Assembly (NCBI GenBank): GCA_020849475.1
Contig: JADLGE010000079.1
Coordinates: forward strand, 1-64,000
Direction: 5' to 3'
From: Gammaproteobacteria bacterium
Lineage (GTDB): Bacteria; Pseudomonadota; Gammaproteobacteria; Ga0077536
DNA length: 64,000 nt
Shown here: positions 30,023 through 38,406 of the stretch, one piece after another
How the letters are laid out: every line of letters begins with the position of its first letter
Position numbering within the stretch: the first letter of the stretch is position 1
Notes under the pieces: generated by a model
The model's database searches: none
Told to the model about the DNA's origin: nothing
What the model saw: the letters and a program-made list of their open reading frames with translations, nothing else
Position numbers and translations under genes: made by a program

Positions 30023-30026
30023 CCGC

Positions 30027-30290
30027 ATGTCCAGAGGCAACAGGTTCTCGCTGGAAACGCGAGTGCACGTGATCGGCCAGCCGAGCACGCCTTTCGTGCC
30101 CGGCTCCAAGCGCGCGCGCGCGTGGCTGATCATGCAGGCCATGGACGGCTATCCGCTGAAATTCATACTCGAAGCATGGCTGGTGATGGAAGAGGCGCAG
30201 GGTGCGCCCGGTAAGCCTGTCACCTGGCTGGAACTGTTCCTGGGTGAGCGCGATCCGTTGAAAACCGAGAAGCTCGTGCGGCTCGACTGA
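30027..30290 (+). CDS. small protein of unknown function
   Basis: An 87-residue protein starting four bases after the dioxygenase stop, so probably in the same operon. It is soluble and begins with basic residues (MSRGNRFSLETRVHVIG), followed by a helix-rich central part (WLIMQAMDGYPLKFILEAWLV). I recognise no family. Coding bias like its neighbours and tight spacing argue that it is real. Confidence 0.55.
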   Translation: MSRGNRFSLETRVHVIGQPSTPFVPGSKRARAWLIMQAMDGYPLKFILEAWLVMEEAQGAPGKPVTWLELFLGERDPLKTEKLVRLD

Positions 30291-30303
30291 AAGCAGGCGG
30301 GGG

Positions 30304-31503
30304 TCAGCGCAGACGTTGCCTGATGTCAGGCATACGTTTCAGCATCGGCGCGACCACCGGGATGGTCAGCATGGTGCTGCCGACCGCCATCAGCAAGAGG
30401 GCGGTGAACGTGGTGCTGGTGATGATCTGTTTGTCGAGCAGCACGTTGGAAAAGATGATCATGATGAGCGCCTTGGTCTGCAGCAGCCAGCCGATGAGGC
30501 GCGCTTCGCCGGCCTGCCAGCCGAGCAGCTTGCCGGCGATATGCACGCCCAGCAGTTTGCCGCTGACTGAAGCGACGAGCAGTACGGCGGCCGCCACGAA
30601 GACCGCGCTGCCGCCCATGCTCCAGGCCGTGCGCAGGCCGGTGCTCAGGAAAAACACCGGCATGAGAATCAACAGCACGTTGTGCCGCAGGCCATCCACG
30701 TCGGCCTGCTTGAACCAGTCGGTGTCCATCACCGCGCCCGACAGGAACGCGCCGACCATGAAGTGCAGGCCCGACCAGTCGGCGCCCAAACCGCACACCC
30801 CGAGCCAGATGAGGCCGACGTACCAGCGATCTCTTTCCGCCAGCGCCACCATCAGACGCCGGAACAGCCAGGCCGCGACGGCGAACACCAGCAGAAAGCC
30901 CAACTGGCGCCAGACGCGGTTCCAGTCCATGAGGATCAGCGCCAGCACCGCCCAGATGGCGATGTCATCGAGGCTCGCGTAACGCAGGATGCGTTGCCCG
31001 ATGGGCTGCCGCAGAATCTCGAGTTTCTCCATCAGGAGGATGAGGATGGGCAGGGCAGTGACGGCACAGGCCATGCCGATGCCGGCGATGAATTGCCAAT
31101 TCTGCGCCTTGGCGCCCATCCAGCCTGAATACTGCAACAGGCCCAGCGCCGCCACACAGCCGAACAGCAGCGGCACCGACAAGGCCAGGCCGGCGGTGAT
31201 GCCGCTCTCGCGTCTGTTCATCCACGCCTGGCGCAGATCGAGCTCGATGCCGGCAATCCACACGAAGATCATCACCGCCCACCAGGCGATGCCGTTGAGC
31301 GCGGCGCTCACCTGCGGATTGAACACGAAGCTGTAATAGTCCGGGAAGAGAGCGCCGAGTACACCCGGCCCGAGCACGATGCCGGCGATGATCTGCACCA
31401 CCACCAGCGGCGCGTAGTAGTCGGTGCGCGCCACGCGCCAGACCAGGAACGGCGCCGAGAACACGATGATCATCGCGATGAGGAAGATTTCGCTGGTGTT
31501 CAT
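30304..31503 (-). CDS. cation:proton antiporter (CPA2-like)
   Basis: A 399-residue inner-membrane protein with about eleven hydrophobic helices, in the Na+/H+ exchanger superfamily near the Kef/NapA group. Typical patches are QIIAGIVLGPGVLGALFP near residue 38, IAGIELDLRQAW near 92 and IAGIGMACAVTALPILILLM in the core. No TrkA-type regulatory domain follows. The transported ion is not predictable. It is convergent with the small protein gene. A palindromic repeat sits in its 145-base upstream region. Confidence 0.82.
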   Translation of the reverse strand: MNTSEIFLIAMIIVFSAPFLVWRVARTDYYAPLVVVQIIAGIVLGPGVLGALFPDYYSFVFNPQVSAALNGIAWWAVMIFVWIAGIELDLRQAWMNRRESGITAGLALSVPLLFGCVAALGLLQYSGWMGAKAQNWQFIAGIGMACAVTALPILILLMEKLEILRQPIGQRILRYASLDDIAIWAVLALILMDWNRVWRQLGFLLVFAVAAWLFRRLMVALAERDRWYVGLIWLGVCGLGADWSGLHFMVGAFLSGAVMDTDWFKQADVDGLRHNVLLILMPVFFLSTGLRTAWSMGGSAVFVAAAVLLVASVSGKLLGVHIAGKLLGWQAGEARLIGWLLQTKALIMIIFSNVLLDKQIITSTTFTALLLMAVGSTMLTIPVVAPMLKRMPDIRQRLR

Positions 31504-31604
31504 GGCGAAGGTGATTGAGCTGGGTTCTTGTCTTCGCTGCTACGCCCCTGGCCGTCTTGGGGTCAACGAGCGCCTGGGAGCGGAATCGCTTGGGCGCATC
31601 CGTC

Positions 31605-31622
31605 GTCAGACTTCAGTCTGAC
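31605..31622. repeat. short palindromic repeat, GTCAGA family
   Basis: Perfect palindrome GTCAGACT-TC-AGTCTGAC between the antiporter start and the next minus-strand gene. It has the same 8-bp arms and TC loop design as the GTGCGA family. Confidence 0.7.
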
Positions 31623-31648
31623 AGTCATTCCGATGCAGCCCTCCAGTG

Positions 31649-32725
31649 TCAGTGCTTCTCGTCATGCACGGGCAGCTCGCAAAACTGAGACGTTTCGACT
31701 TTCTCGTGCACGGCGATATTGCCATGGGGCCCGGCGCACCACGACGGCATGACCATCGAATACAAACCCGGGCCGCCCGCCACCAGAACATGAATGTTGG
31801 CGGGCTTGCGCACCGCTGGAATCATGGCCTCTCTGCCGACCAGCATTTTCGGATTGAGCCGAATCAGAAGCTCGCGCGGCGTGACGGCGCGCGCCGCCAG
31901 CGTCTGCTGGATGCGCGTCCGGTCGTACTGCGCGCGTTTCAGCACCTCGGCATGATCGGGATTCAACACCACCACCACCGCCGACTTGCCGCCGAGCTGG
32001 GAGTTGTTGTTGCCGGGGCTCGCGATCACGGCGGCCAGGGTGTCGAGCAAGGCCTCGGCTGACGCCGGATCGTCGGCATCGCCGGTGAAGAACGTCGAAT
32101 GCGGGCTGTCGACACCGACCACGGTCACCACGCTGTCCTTGGCGTCATAGCCGAAGCTTGTGTGCAGCGGCGGGAACGGTGAGGCGTCTTCGTCTTCGGC
32201 GATGCAGAACGTGAACTTGGCGGGCGAGCCGTGGATGGCCATGTCCGACACGCCGGGGCGCGCACCGCCGATGTTCATCATCGCCAGGCGCAGCGCGCGG
32301 CCGACCGTGGCATTGGCGCGATGGCCGGGACCCATCAAACCGAAGCCTGACGCAAAGCCACCGCAGTCGGTGCGCGCCGGGCCGTTGACGATGACGAGCG
32401 GCGCGATGCAGTGGGTTGTGCATTGCACCTCGGTCAAATCAAACGCGCTCTGGCACACCGCGCGCACGGCGGCGATGACTACCGGCATGACGTCGGGCAC
32501 GCAGCCGGCCATGACCGCCGCCACCGCCACTTTCTCGACCGTCGCGACACCATAGGCCGGGCCCATGTCGCCGAGCACGATGTCGGCATCGAGGCCGCTG
32601 GCCAGCACCATGCGTGCAACCTTGTCGACGGTCGGCACGATCACCGGCAAGCCATCGGTGCAACCGCTGGCGTGCAGGAGCTCCTGCGCGGCGTCGAGAT
32701 CGGGCGCGGACAGAAGCGTGCTCAT
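31649..32725 (-). CDS. conserved partner of the UGSC selenoprotein, function unknown
   Basis: A 358-residue soluble protein that I recognise only as a conserved uncharacterised type. Notable stretches are ASGCTDGLPVIVPT (residues 19-32), VQCTTHCIAPLVIVNGPA, and HRANATVGRALRLAMMNIGG near residue 133. It has at least nine cysteines, some of which could be catalytic or bind metal. Its start overlaps the stop of the selenoprotein gene by 4 bases (ATGA), so the two are translationally coupled and probably act together. There are no membrane segments or signal peptide. Confidence 0.65.
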   Translation of the reverse strand: MSTLLSAPDLDAAQELLHASGCTDGLPVIVPTVDKVARMVLASGLDADIVLGDMGPAYGVATVEKVAVAAVMAGCVPDVMPVVIAAVRAVCQSAFDLTEVQCTTHCIAPLVIVNGPARTDCGGFASGFGLMGPGHRANATVGRALRLAMMNIGGARPGVSDMAIHGSPAKFTFCIAEDEDASPFPPLHTSFGYDAKDSVVTVVGVDSPHSTFFTGDADDPASAEALLDTLAAVIASPGNNNSQLGGKSAVVVVLNPDHAEVLKRAQYDRTRIQQTLAARAVTPRELLIRLNPKMLVGREAMIPAVRKPANIHVLVAGGPGLYSMVMPSWCAGPHGNIAVHEKVETSQFCELPVHDEKH

Positions 32726-33249
32726 GCGTGCTGCAGGCGACGGACAATTTCCGCGCAGACTTCAGCGGCCGTGCGCATCATCGCGTCCACGCCGCTGCCC
32801 GCCACCGGGTGCGGCACTTCCACGCGTGGAATATCCGGCATGCCCTCGGCCTGCGCCACGAAATCGCCCTGCACACGGAATTTGCTGGTCACGATGGCGA
32901 CCGCTGGTGTGCCTTTGCGCGCCAATGCAATGCCGTCACGCACGGTGCCGGAAGTGCAGCTGCCTCAGTGGCCATAGGCGGTGACGAGCGCATCGCATTC
33001 GGCCGCGATCTGCTCGACCAGTTGCGCGGTGGCCGGCACCGAGGCGCTGGGTTTGAGATAGCGCGCGAAGCGTGCTGCCGGCAGGGCGCCGCTCAAGGCG
33101 CGCTGCACGGCGTCGAGAAACGCTTCGGAATCCGGAAAATTATTGGCCAGCAGGCCAATGGTTGGCGTGCCCGTCAAAGCCGTCTTGCAGGTATAGGGCA
33201 CGGCCGTGACGCGTGACGCGCCGCGCGGATCGTGAAAGCTGATACTCAT
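32722..33249 (-). CDS. UGSC-motif selenoprotein (in-frame TGA read as selenocysteine)
   Basis: Conventional reading stops at a TGA at 32967-32965, but the same frame continues without break to a stop at 32722. Read through, it gives 175 residues with selenocysteine at 95 in VTAYGH-U-GSCTSGTVRDG. U-G-S-C is a CxxC-like redox motif, and I recall a selenoprotein family named for it. The start at 33249 has GGGAG upstream. The region after the TGA is coherent protein (GIALARKGTPAVAIVTSKF) and ends in an ATGA overlap with the next gene. A possible SECIS hairpin lies at 32933-32951. The alternative is a nonsense mutation in a CGSC homologue. No sel genes lie in this window. Confidence 0.72.
32933..32951 (-). 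promoter_or_regulatory. candidate bacterial SECIS hairpin
   Basis: Beginning 13 nucleotides after the UGA, CCGGCAC can pair with GUGACGG around the loop CGUGC, with one G-A mismatch in the stem. The distance and a small apical loop containing GU are in the range of bacterial SECIS elements, which are loosely conserved. I folded it by eye, and other pairings in this GC-rich stretch are possible. Confidence 0.35.
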
Positions 33250-33334
33250 CGCTGACTCCCAAGGCCGCGTGGCCCGCATTGCAGTAGATATCGAAGATTG
33301 CGCGCGAGGCCTTGCGGCGCTCGCGCGCGATGAC

Positions 33335-33718
33335 TTACGCAGGACGGAACACCGGCACTGGTAGTTCGTCACGGGTCTCGAAGGCGAGCTGCACCTTCTG
33401 TCCAATCGCCAGCGCGTCGAGATCGCAATCGACGATATTGGTCAACAGGGTCGGGCCTTCCGGCAAGCTCACGAAGGCGATCGCGTAGGGCGGTGTGCCG
33501 CGGCGTTCCACGCTCCATGAGTAGATGCTGCCGTGACCGCTCGCTTGCAGCCACTCGGTGTTGGCGCTCATGCAGAACGGGCACAGCGGCCGTGGATAGT
33601 AATGGGCCTTACCGCAGTCGGTGCATTTTTTCAGCAGCAGGCGGCCAGCGCGCGCCGCTTCCCAATAGGGCTCGAGCGCCACGTCGGCGCTGATAGCGTC
33701 TTTCTTCTTGTCGTTCAT
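33335..33718 (-). CDS. Zn-ribbon/OB-fold (DUF35) protein
   Basis: A 127-residue protein with an N-terminal zinc ribbon (Cys 32 and 35 in CTDCG, Cys 46 and 49 in CPFC) and a C-terminal OB fold (SIYSWSVERRGTPPYAIAFV). Proteins of this type usually bind a thiolase-fold partner. In known cases they form complexes that handle acyl-CoA thioesters or support steroid side-chain aldol cleavage. The partner here is the gene two bases upstream. The selenoprotein gene follows after 85 bases on the same strand. Confidence 0.88.
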   Translation of the reverse strand: MNDKKKDAISADVALEPYWEAARAGRLLLKKCTDCGKAHYYPRPLCPFCMSANTEWLQASGHGSIYSWSVERRGTPPYAIAFVSLPEGPTLLTNIVDCDLDALAIGQKVQLAFETRDELPVPVFRPA

Positions 33719-33720
33719 GA

Positions 33721-34884
33721 TTACATTCTCTCCATGATCAGCGTGCCGCTGCCGTGGCGCGTACCGAGGTAACCGCCGGTGCCGTGGGCCAGCGCCAGAT
33801 CGCAGTTCTTCACCTGTACCGCCGCATGCGCTTCACCGCGCAGTTGCCGCACGGCTTCCAGAATCTTGGTCATGCCGCCGCGGTTGCCGGGATGGTTGTT
33901 GCACAGGCCGCCGCCGTCGGTATTGAACGGCAGTTTGCCGACGCCCGAGATGAGGCCGCCGTCGGCGACGAAGCGGCCGCCCTGGCCGCGCGCGCAGAAG
34001 CCGATGTCTTCGAGCTGCATGAGCACCGTGATGGTGAAGCTGTCGTAGAGCGAGGCGTACTTGATGTCGGCGGGCTTGATGCCGGCCTCGGCGAATGCCG
34101 CCGCGGCCGACCATTGGCCGGCCGAATAGCTCAAGTCGACCTGGCCGCCGGCCATGTGCTTGATGGCTTCGCCAGCGCCCATCACGCTGACCTTGGGGCG
34201 TTTGAGTTGCGCGGCGATTTCCGGCGCCACCACCACCACCGCACCACCGCCATCCGACACCACGCAGCAGTCGAGACGATGCAGGGGATCGGCCACCACC
34301 GGCGAGTTGACCACGTCTTCGACGGTCACCACGTCACGCAGCATGGCGTGCGGATTGTGTTGCGCGTGATGCGAGGCGGCGACCTTGATCCACGCCAGTT
34401 GCTCAGGCGTGGTGCCGTGGTCATGCATGTGACGGCGCGCGACCATTGCGTAGATGTTGAGCACGGTCGGCTTGAACGGCGCCTCGAACGGCAGGTCGGG
34501 CGGCTGCACCGCCATCGGCGGACGGCCGGGCGGCGCACCGCCGGTGCGCGGCTTGCCGGCCAAGGTGATCAAGGCCACTTTGCATTTGCCGGCGGCGATG
34601 GCGGCGGCGGCGTGATTGACATGCAGGATGTAGGACGAGCCACCGGTCTCGGTGGTGTCCGAGTGACGCACATCAAGGCCCATGTAGTCGGCCATCGACA
34701 GGCCACCCAGGCCCGGCGCGTCGCCCGCGCAGTAATAGGCGTCGACGTCGCGCAGGCCGAGACCGGCGTCTTCGAGCGCGCCCTTGGCCACTTCGGCATG
34801 CAGCTGCGCGATGGGGATGCCCTCGGCCTTGCGCGTCGGATGTTCGTAAATGCCGGCGATGAACGCCTTGCCCTTGATACTCAT
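33721..34884 (-). CDS. thiolase-fold protein (SCP2/Ltp-like), probably aldolase or acyl-binding
   Basis: A 387-residue thiolase-superfamily protein of the lipid-transfer type. The region where thiolases carry their nucleophilic Cys reads TETGGSSY (residues 78-85), with no cysteine. The C-terminal active-site patches NNHPGNRGGM (about 325) and AHGTGGYLGTRHGSG (about 365) keep histidines. Absence of the Cys, plus an adjacent DUF35 partner, suggests a retro-aldolase like Ltp2 with ChsH2, or a structural role, rather than thiolysis. It is the first gene of the minus-strand operon ending at 31649. Confidence 0.8.
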   Translation of the reverse strand: MSIKGKAFIAGIYEHPTRKAEGIPIAQLHAEVAKGALEDAGLGLRDVDAYYCAGDAPGLGGLSMADYMGLDVRHSDTTETGGSSYILHVNHAAAAIAAGKCKVALITLAGKPRTGGAPPGRPPMAVQPPDLPFEAPFKPTVLNIYAMVARRHMHDHGTTPEQLAWIKVAASHHAQHNPHAMLRDVVTVEDVVNSPVVADPLHRLDCCVVSDGGGAVVVVAPEIAAQLKRPKVSVMGAGEAIKHMAGGQVDLSYSAGQWSAAAAFAEAGIKPADIKYASLYDSFTITVLMQLEDIGFCARGQGGRFVADGGLISGVGKLPFNTDGGGLCNNHPGNRGGMTKILEAVRQLRGEAHAAVQVKNCDLALAHGTGGYLGTRHGSGTLIMERM

Positions 34885-35029
34885 GTTGAGGGAATTCCGT
34901 CGGTTAGGGTCAAAAAAACTGGCGGCCGGCAGCTTACAACAGCTTGGGGGTTGCGGCTCTTACCAATGGGGGTGGGGCGGGGCGATTCGGCGTGGCCGCT
35001 GACTGTCTTTGGCGCCCCCTTGTCTGGGC

Positions 35030-35047
35030 GTCAGACTTCAATCTGAC
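35030..35047. repeat. short palindromic repeat, GTCAGA family (one mismatch)
   Basis: GTCAGACT-TC-AATCTGAC, a copy with one mismatched arm position. It lies in the 268 bases between the thiolase-fold gene and the monooxygenase gene, where I see no coding frame. Confidence 0.55.
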
Positions 35048-35086
35048 ACTGCAAGCCTTGGCTGGCGCTTGTGCAAACTGCGGAAT

Positions 35087-35104
35087 GTCAGACTGAAGAC
35101 TGAC
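35087..35104. repeat. short palindromic repeat, GTCAGA family, opposite orientation
   Basis: GTCAGACT-GA-AGACTGAC, with imperfect inner pairing. It is followed by CCCACAAGGT, which recurs at about 35137. It forms a pair with the copy at 35030, 57 bases away, like the paired copies downstream of mgtE. Confidence 0.55.
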
Positions 35105-35152
35105 CCACAAGGTGCGGACTGGCCGACTGGGATCTGCCCCACAAGGTAAGAC

Positions 35153-36412
35153 TCAACTCCGTTCCCCGATATACGACGCGCGTATGGTCACCACTGAATT
35201 GAACCACGCTTCCATGGCCGTCACGTCCATCGTTGACCAGTCGGGAATGGCGGTCACGAACGCTTCACCGAGCTGGTTGCCGAAGCGCACCAGTTCGTTG
35301 TTGGCGGCCGTGCGCTGCTGGTCCCAGGCGTCGAGGGCGGCTTCGATGTCATTGTGGTCGCGCAGCGCTTCGCCGAGCGCAATCGCGTCGTTCATGCCTT
35401 TCAGCGCGCCGGCGCCGCTATGCGGCCGCGCGAAGGCGCCGGCATCGCCGGCCAGGCATATCCGGCCGCGCCGGTAGGCAGGCACCTGGCAGTCACAGAT
35501 GGCGTAGGCGAAGGTGTCGCTGCCGCGCGCGATGATGTCGGCGTAGAAGTCCGGCATGACCGGCATGAGCTTGTCTTTCAGGGCTTGCTCGGTCGCGAGT
35601 GGCATCATGCCTGGCGGCAGCGAGCCCTGGTGCACGCGGCCGCTCTTGTCGGTCATGAAAGCCGTCAACTCGGCGGGCGGCACTGCCACGTACACGCCCC
35701 AGTTGACCAGCCGTTCACCGGCCGCCACCGAGTCATCAGCGCCCGGCACGAAATAGAAGATGCCGTGGCCGCCGTCATAACCCACGCAGCGAATGCCGAC
35801 TTCCAGCGGTGGCGATTCCGGCAACACCGCTTCCGGCATGTGGCCGCGCCACAGCACATAGCCCGCGTAGTTGAGGGCGACCTCGGGAAACAGTGTCTGG
35901 CGACCGAGAGACGCGTAACCGTCGGCGCAGATCACCAGCGAAAACCTGGCGCTCGCGCCATCGGCGAAGCGCAACTCCACTGACGACACTGTGTGTTGTT
36001 CTATCGCCACCACCTGGCGGCGCGTGCGATAGACGCCGTCTGGCACGCGCTTGCGCAGGTTGCGATACAGGGCGCCCCAGTTGAGCGCCGCGAGGGTCGC
36101 GGGCTGTGCCCACGCCAGGCGACCATAGCGCGGCTCGTCCGCGGTGCGGCAGATGCGCAGGAAGGCGGGAGCAGGAAAGTAGGGCAGGCCGGCGTCGACC
36201 AGGTCACGGGCGATGAAGGTGTCGAATACCGCGGTCGGCACGCCGAGGCCGGCCCCGCGATCTTTCAGTTCTTCTCCCGAGCGCTCGAAGAGGCTGACGC
36301 GGGCGCCGAGTCGCGCCAGTTCAATGGCGGCCGTGCAGCCGGCTATCGAACCGCCGATGATGGCGATGTCGAGATCCCGAATCGCGCTGCCCGACCGTGC
36401 CGCTGGCGCCAT
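35153..36412 (-). CDS. FAD-dependent monooxygenase (UbiH/PHBH-like)
   Basis: A 419-residue flavoprotein. The ATG at 36412 is chosen because GGGGAGAGG precedes it; the longer open frame is non-homologous. The FAD dinucleotide motif IIGGSIAGCTAAIELA is at residues 18-33, a second flavin contact CADGYASLGRQTLF lies mid-protein, and the ribityl motif CLAGDAGAFARPHSGAGA is near 322. It resembles FAD-dependent 2,6-dihydroxypyridine or aromatic hydroxylases. The substrate is unknown. It is divergent from the alpha/beta hydrolase gene. Confidence 0.85.
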   Translation of the reverse strand: MAPAARSGSAIRDLDIAIIGGSIAGCTAAIELARLGARVSLFERSGEELKDRGAGLGVPTAVFDTFIARDLVDAGLPYFPAPAFLRICRTADEPRYGRLAWAQPATLAALNWGALYRNLRKRVPDGVYRTRRQVVAIEQHTVSSVELRFADGASARFSLVICADGYASLGRQTLFPEVALNYAGYVLWRGHMPEAVLPESPPLEVGIRCVGYDGGHGIFYFVPGADDSVAAGERLVNWGVYVAVPPAELTAFMTDKSGRVHQGSLPPGMMPLATEQALKDKLMPVMPDFYADIIARGSDTFAYAICDCQVPAYRRGRICLAGDAGAFARPHSGAGALKGMNDAIALGEALRDHNDIEAALDAWDQQRTAANNELVRFGNQLGEAFVTAIPDWSTMDVTAMEAWFNSVVTIRASYIGERS

Positions 36413-36581
36413 GTGCCTCTCCCCCTGTGCCCCGTGCCGGCCGTCACTATAGCGCAGGGCAGGGCGCGACCACGGCCGCGTTGCTCTGGCAGAATGAAGG
36501 CCGGCGAGCATTCTCAACAATGACGACGCGCCGCGCTCGGCAGCACTGAGCGCAAGGCGCGCGACACCCACGGAAGCAGGC

Positions 36582-37439
36582 ATGGACAGACAGGAAATTT
36601 TTTTCGAAAGCGAAGGCACGGCGCTGTGCGGTTGGCTGGCACGGCCAGAAGGCGATGGGCCGCATCCGCTCATCATCCTGGCCCATGGCCTGTCCGGCAT
36701 CATTGATCTCGATTTGGCTGAATACGCCGAGCACTTCGTCGCGGCCGGTTATGCATGTTTCGCCTATGACCATCGCAACTGGGGACGCAGCGCCGGCTGG
36801 CCGCGCAGCGAGACCGATCCTTGGCGCCAGGTTGGCGACATGCGTGAGGCGATTTCTTTCGTGCGCAGCCTGCCGGGCATCGATGCCGAACGCATCGGCC
36901 TGTGGGGCACGAGTTATGCCGGCGGCCACGTGCTGACCGTCAGCGCCCTCGACCGGCGCGTGAAGTGCGTGGTCTCGCAGGTGCCGTTGACCAGCGGCTC
37001 ACGCACCTTCGGCACCTGGGTGCCGGCCGACAAGCAACAGGCATTCCTGGCTCGCATCGATGCCGACCGTGATGCGCGGCGGCGCGGCGCCATGCCGGGC
37101 ATCACGCTCGCGGCGACCAAGGGCTCGGAGACCGCCGAGTGGGTGGCGCGCAAGGACAGCAGCGGGCGCTATCGCAATGAACTGACCCTGCGTTCGTTCG
37201 ATCTGCTGCGCAGCTACGAGCCGATGTCCTTCGTGCCGCGCATCGCGCCGACGCCGCTCATGATGATCATCGCCGCGCGCGACACCACCACGCCCACCGC
37301 CTGGCAGGAGGAAACTTTCGCCAGCGGTGGTGGGCCCAAGAAGCTGGTCAGCATTGATTGCCGCCATTACGACGTCTACATGGACCAGCTCGATGAAGCG
37401 GCGCAGGCCGCGCTGGCCTGGTATCGGGCCCACCTGTAA
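36582..37439 (+). CDS. alpha/beta hydrolase (dienelactone hydrolase-like)
   Basis: A 285-residue soluble hydrolase. ILAHGLSGIIDLDLAEYAEH gives the oxyanion loop, LWGTSYAGGH near residue 107 the nucleophile elbow with Ser, IIAARDTTTP the acid and DCRHYDVY near 264 the His. It resembles the DLH/YcjY-type group acting on small esters or lactones. It might act on a product of the neighbouring monooxygenase; that link is only positional. The 169 bases upstream show no clear promoter. Confidence 0.82.
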   Translation: MDRQEIFFESEGTALCGWLARPEGDGPHPLIILAHGLSGIIDLDLAEYAEHFVAAGYACFAYDHRNWGRSAGWPRSETDPWRQVGDMREAISFVRSLPGIDAERIGLWGTSYAGGHVLTVSALDRRVKCVVSQVPLTSGSRTFGTWVPADKQQAFLARIDADRDARRRGAMPGITLAATKGSETAEWVARKDSSGRYRNELTLRSFDLLRSYEPMSFVPRIAPTPLMMIIAARDTTTPTAWQEETFASGGGPKKLVSIDCRHYDVYMDQLDEAAQAALAWYRAHL

Positions 37440-37483
37440 ACGATGCCGCAACGTTCGATACACCTCATGGACGGAGCAAGCCG

Positions 37484-38023
37484 ATGAGTGCCGTCCCTCG
37501 CGACCTGGCCCTGGTGCTGCAAGCCACCGAGTTCGCCGCGCGCAAGCACCGCAATCAGCGGCGCAAGGATCGCGAGGCCTCGCCCTATATCAACCATCCC
37601 ATCACGCTCGCCAGCATCCTGTTGAACGAGGGCGCGGTGGACGATCCGAAAGTGCTGGCGGCCGCGCTGCTGCACGACACCATCGAAGACACCGAGACCA
37701 CCTACGATGAACTGAAGGGCCAGTTCGGTGTGCTGATTGCCGACATGGTGATGGAAGTCACCGACGTCAAATGGCTGCACAAGGACGCGCGCAAGCGCCT
37801 GCAGGTGTCGCGCGCGGCGCGTTCGACGCGCGGCGCCAAGCTGGTCAAGCTGGCCGACAAGATTGCCAACCTGCGCGACATGATCGCGCACCCGCCGGAC
37901 GGCTGGTCGCTCGAGCGCAAGCGTGAATATTTCGACTGGGCGAAGAGCGTGGTCGATCAGATCCGCAACACCAATGCCCGTCTTGAACGCCGTTTCGATC
38001 GCGTTTACCGCCAGCGGCCCTGA
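37484..38023 (+). CDS. HD-domain ppGpp hydrolase, MESH1-like
   Basis: A 179-residue stand-alone HD hydrolase close to the metazoan SpoT homologue MESH1. The sequence HRNQRRKDREASPYINHP (residues 24-41), LLHDTIEDTETTYDEL near 64 with the metal HD pair, and RGAKLVKLADKIANLRDM near 118 are the family blocks. There is no synthetase domain. Predicted to hydrolyse (p)ppGpp or a related nucleotide such as NADPH, in the cytoplasm. It is followed after 3 bases by ychJ. Confidence 0.87.
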   Translation: MSAVPRDLALVLQATEFAARKHRNQRRKDREASPYINHPITLASILLNEGAVDDPKVLAAALLHDTIEDTETTYDELKGQFGVLIADMVMEVTDVKWLHKDARKRLQVSRAARSTRGAKLVKLADKIANLRDMIAHPPDGWSLERKREYFDWAKSVVDQIRNTNARLERRFDRVYRQRP

Positions 38024-38026
38024 ACG

Positions 38027-38401
38027 ATGACGGACTGTCCCTGTGGTGGCGGCGCCTACCTGCGCTGCTGTGGCCCCCTGCACGATGGCGCGCCGGCCGC
38101 CAGCGCCGAAAAGCTCATGCGCTCACGCTACAGCGCCTACGCGCTGCGGCGCTACGATTACCTGCGTGCGAGCTGGCATGCCTCGACCTTGCCGGCCGAT
38201 CTCGGCGAAGAAAATGGTGAGGCGGTGAAATGGCTGGGCCTCAGCGTCAAGCGTCACGTCGCCGAGGGCGACCACGCGAGCGTGGAATTCGTCGCGCGCT
38301 TTCGCGTCAAGGGGCGTGGTCAGCGCCTGCACGAAATCAGCCGCTTCGTGCGCGAGGACGGGCGCTGGTATTACGTGGATGGGCAATTGCAGGGCAATTG
38401 A
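38027..38401 (+). CDS. ychJ: YchJ family SEC-C motif protein (UPF0225)
   Basis: A 124-residue protein with an N-terminal SEC-C zinc motif (CPCGGGAYLRCCG, residues 4-16) followed by the NTF2-like YchJ domain (MRSRYSAYALRRYDYLRASWH). It lacks the second, C-terminal zinc motif of some homologues, so it belongs to the shorter type. The role is unknown. It starts 3 bases after the MESH1-like gene and probably shares its message. Confidence 0.87.
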   Translation: MTDCPCGGGAYLRCCGPLHDGAPAASAEKLMRSRYSAYALRRYDYLRASWHASTLPADLGEENGEAVKWLGLSVKRHVAEGDHASVEFVARFRVKGRGQRLHEISRFVREDGRWYYVDGQLQGN

Positions 38402-38406
38402 TATAT

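Noticed and set aside
32722..32943. Separate 73-residue protein starting at an internal GTG
   Set aside because: It is the in-frame continuation of the gene at 33249 past the TGA, and it lacks a ribosome site.
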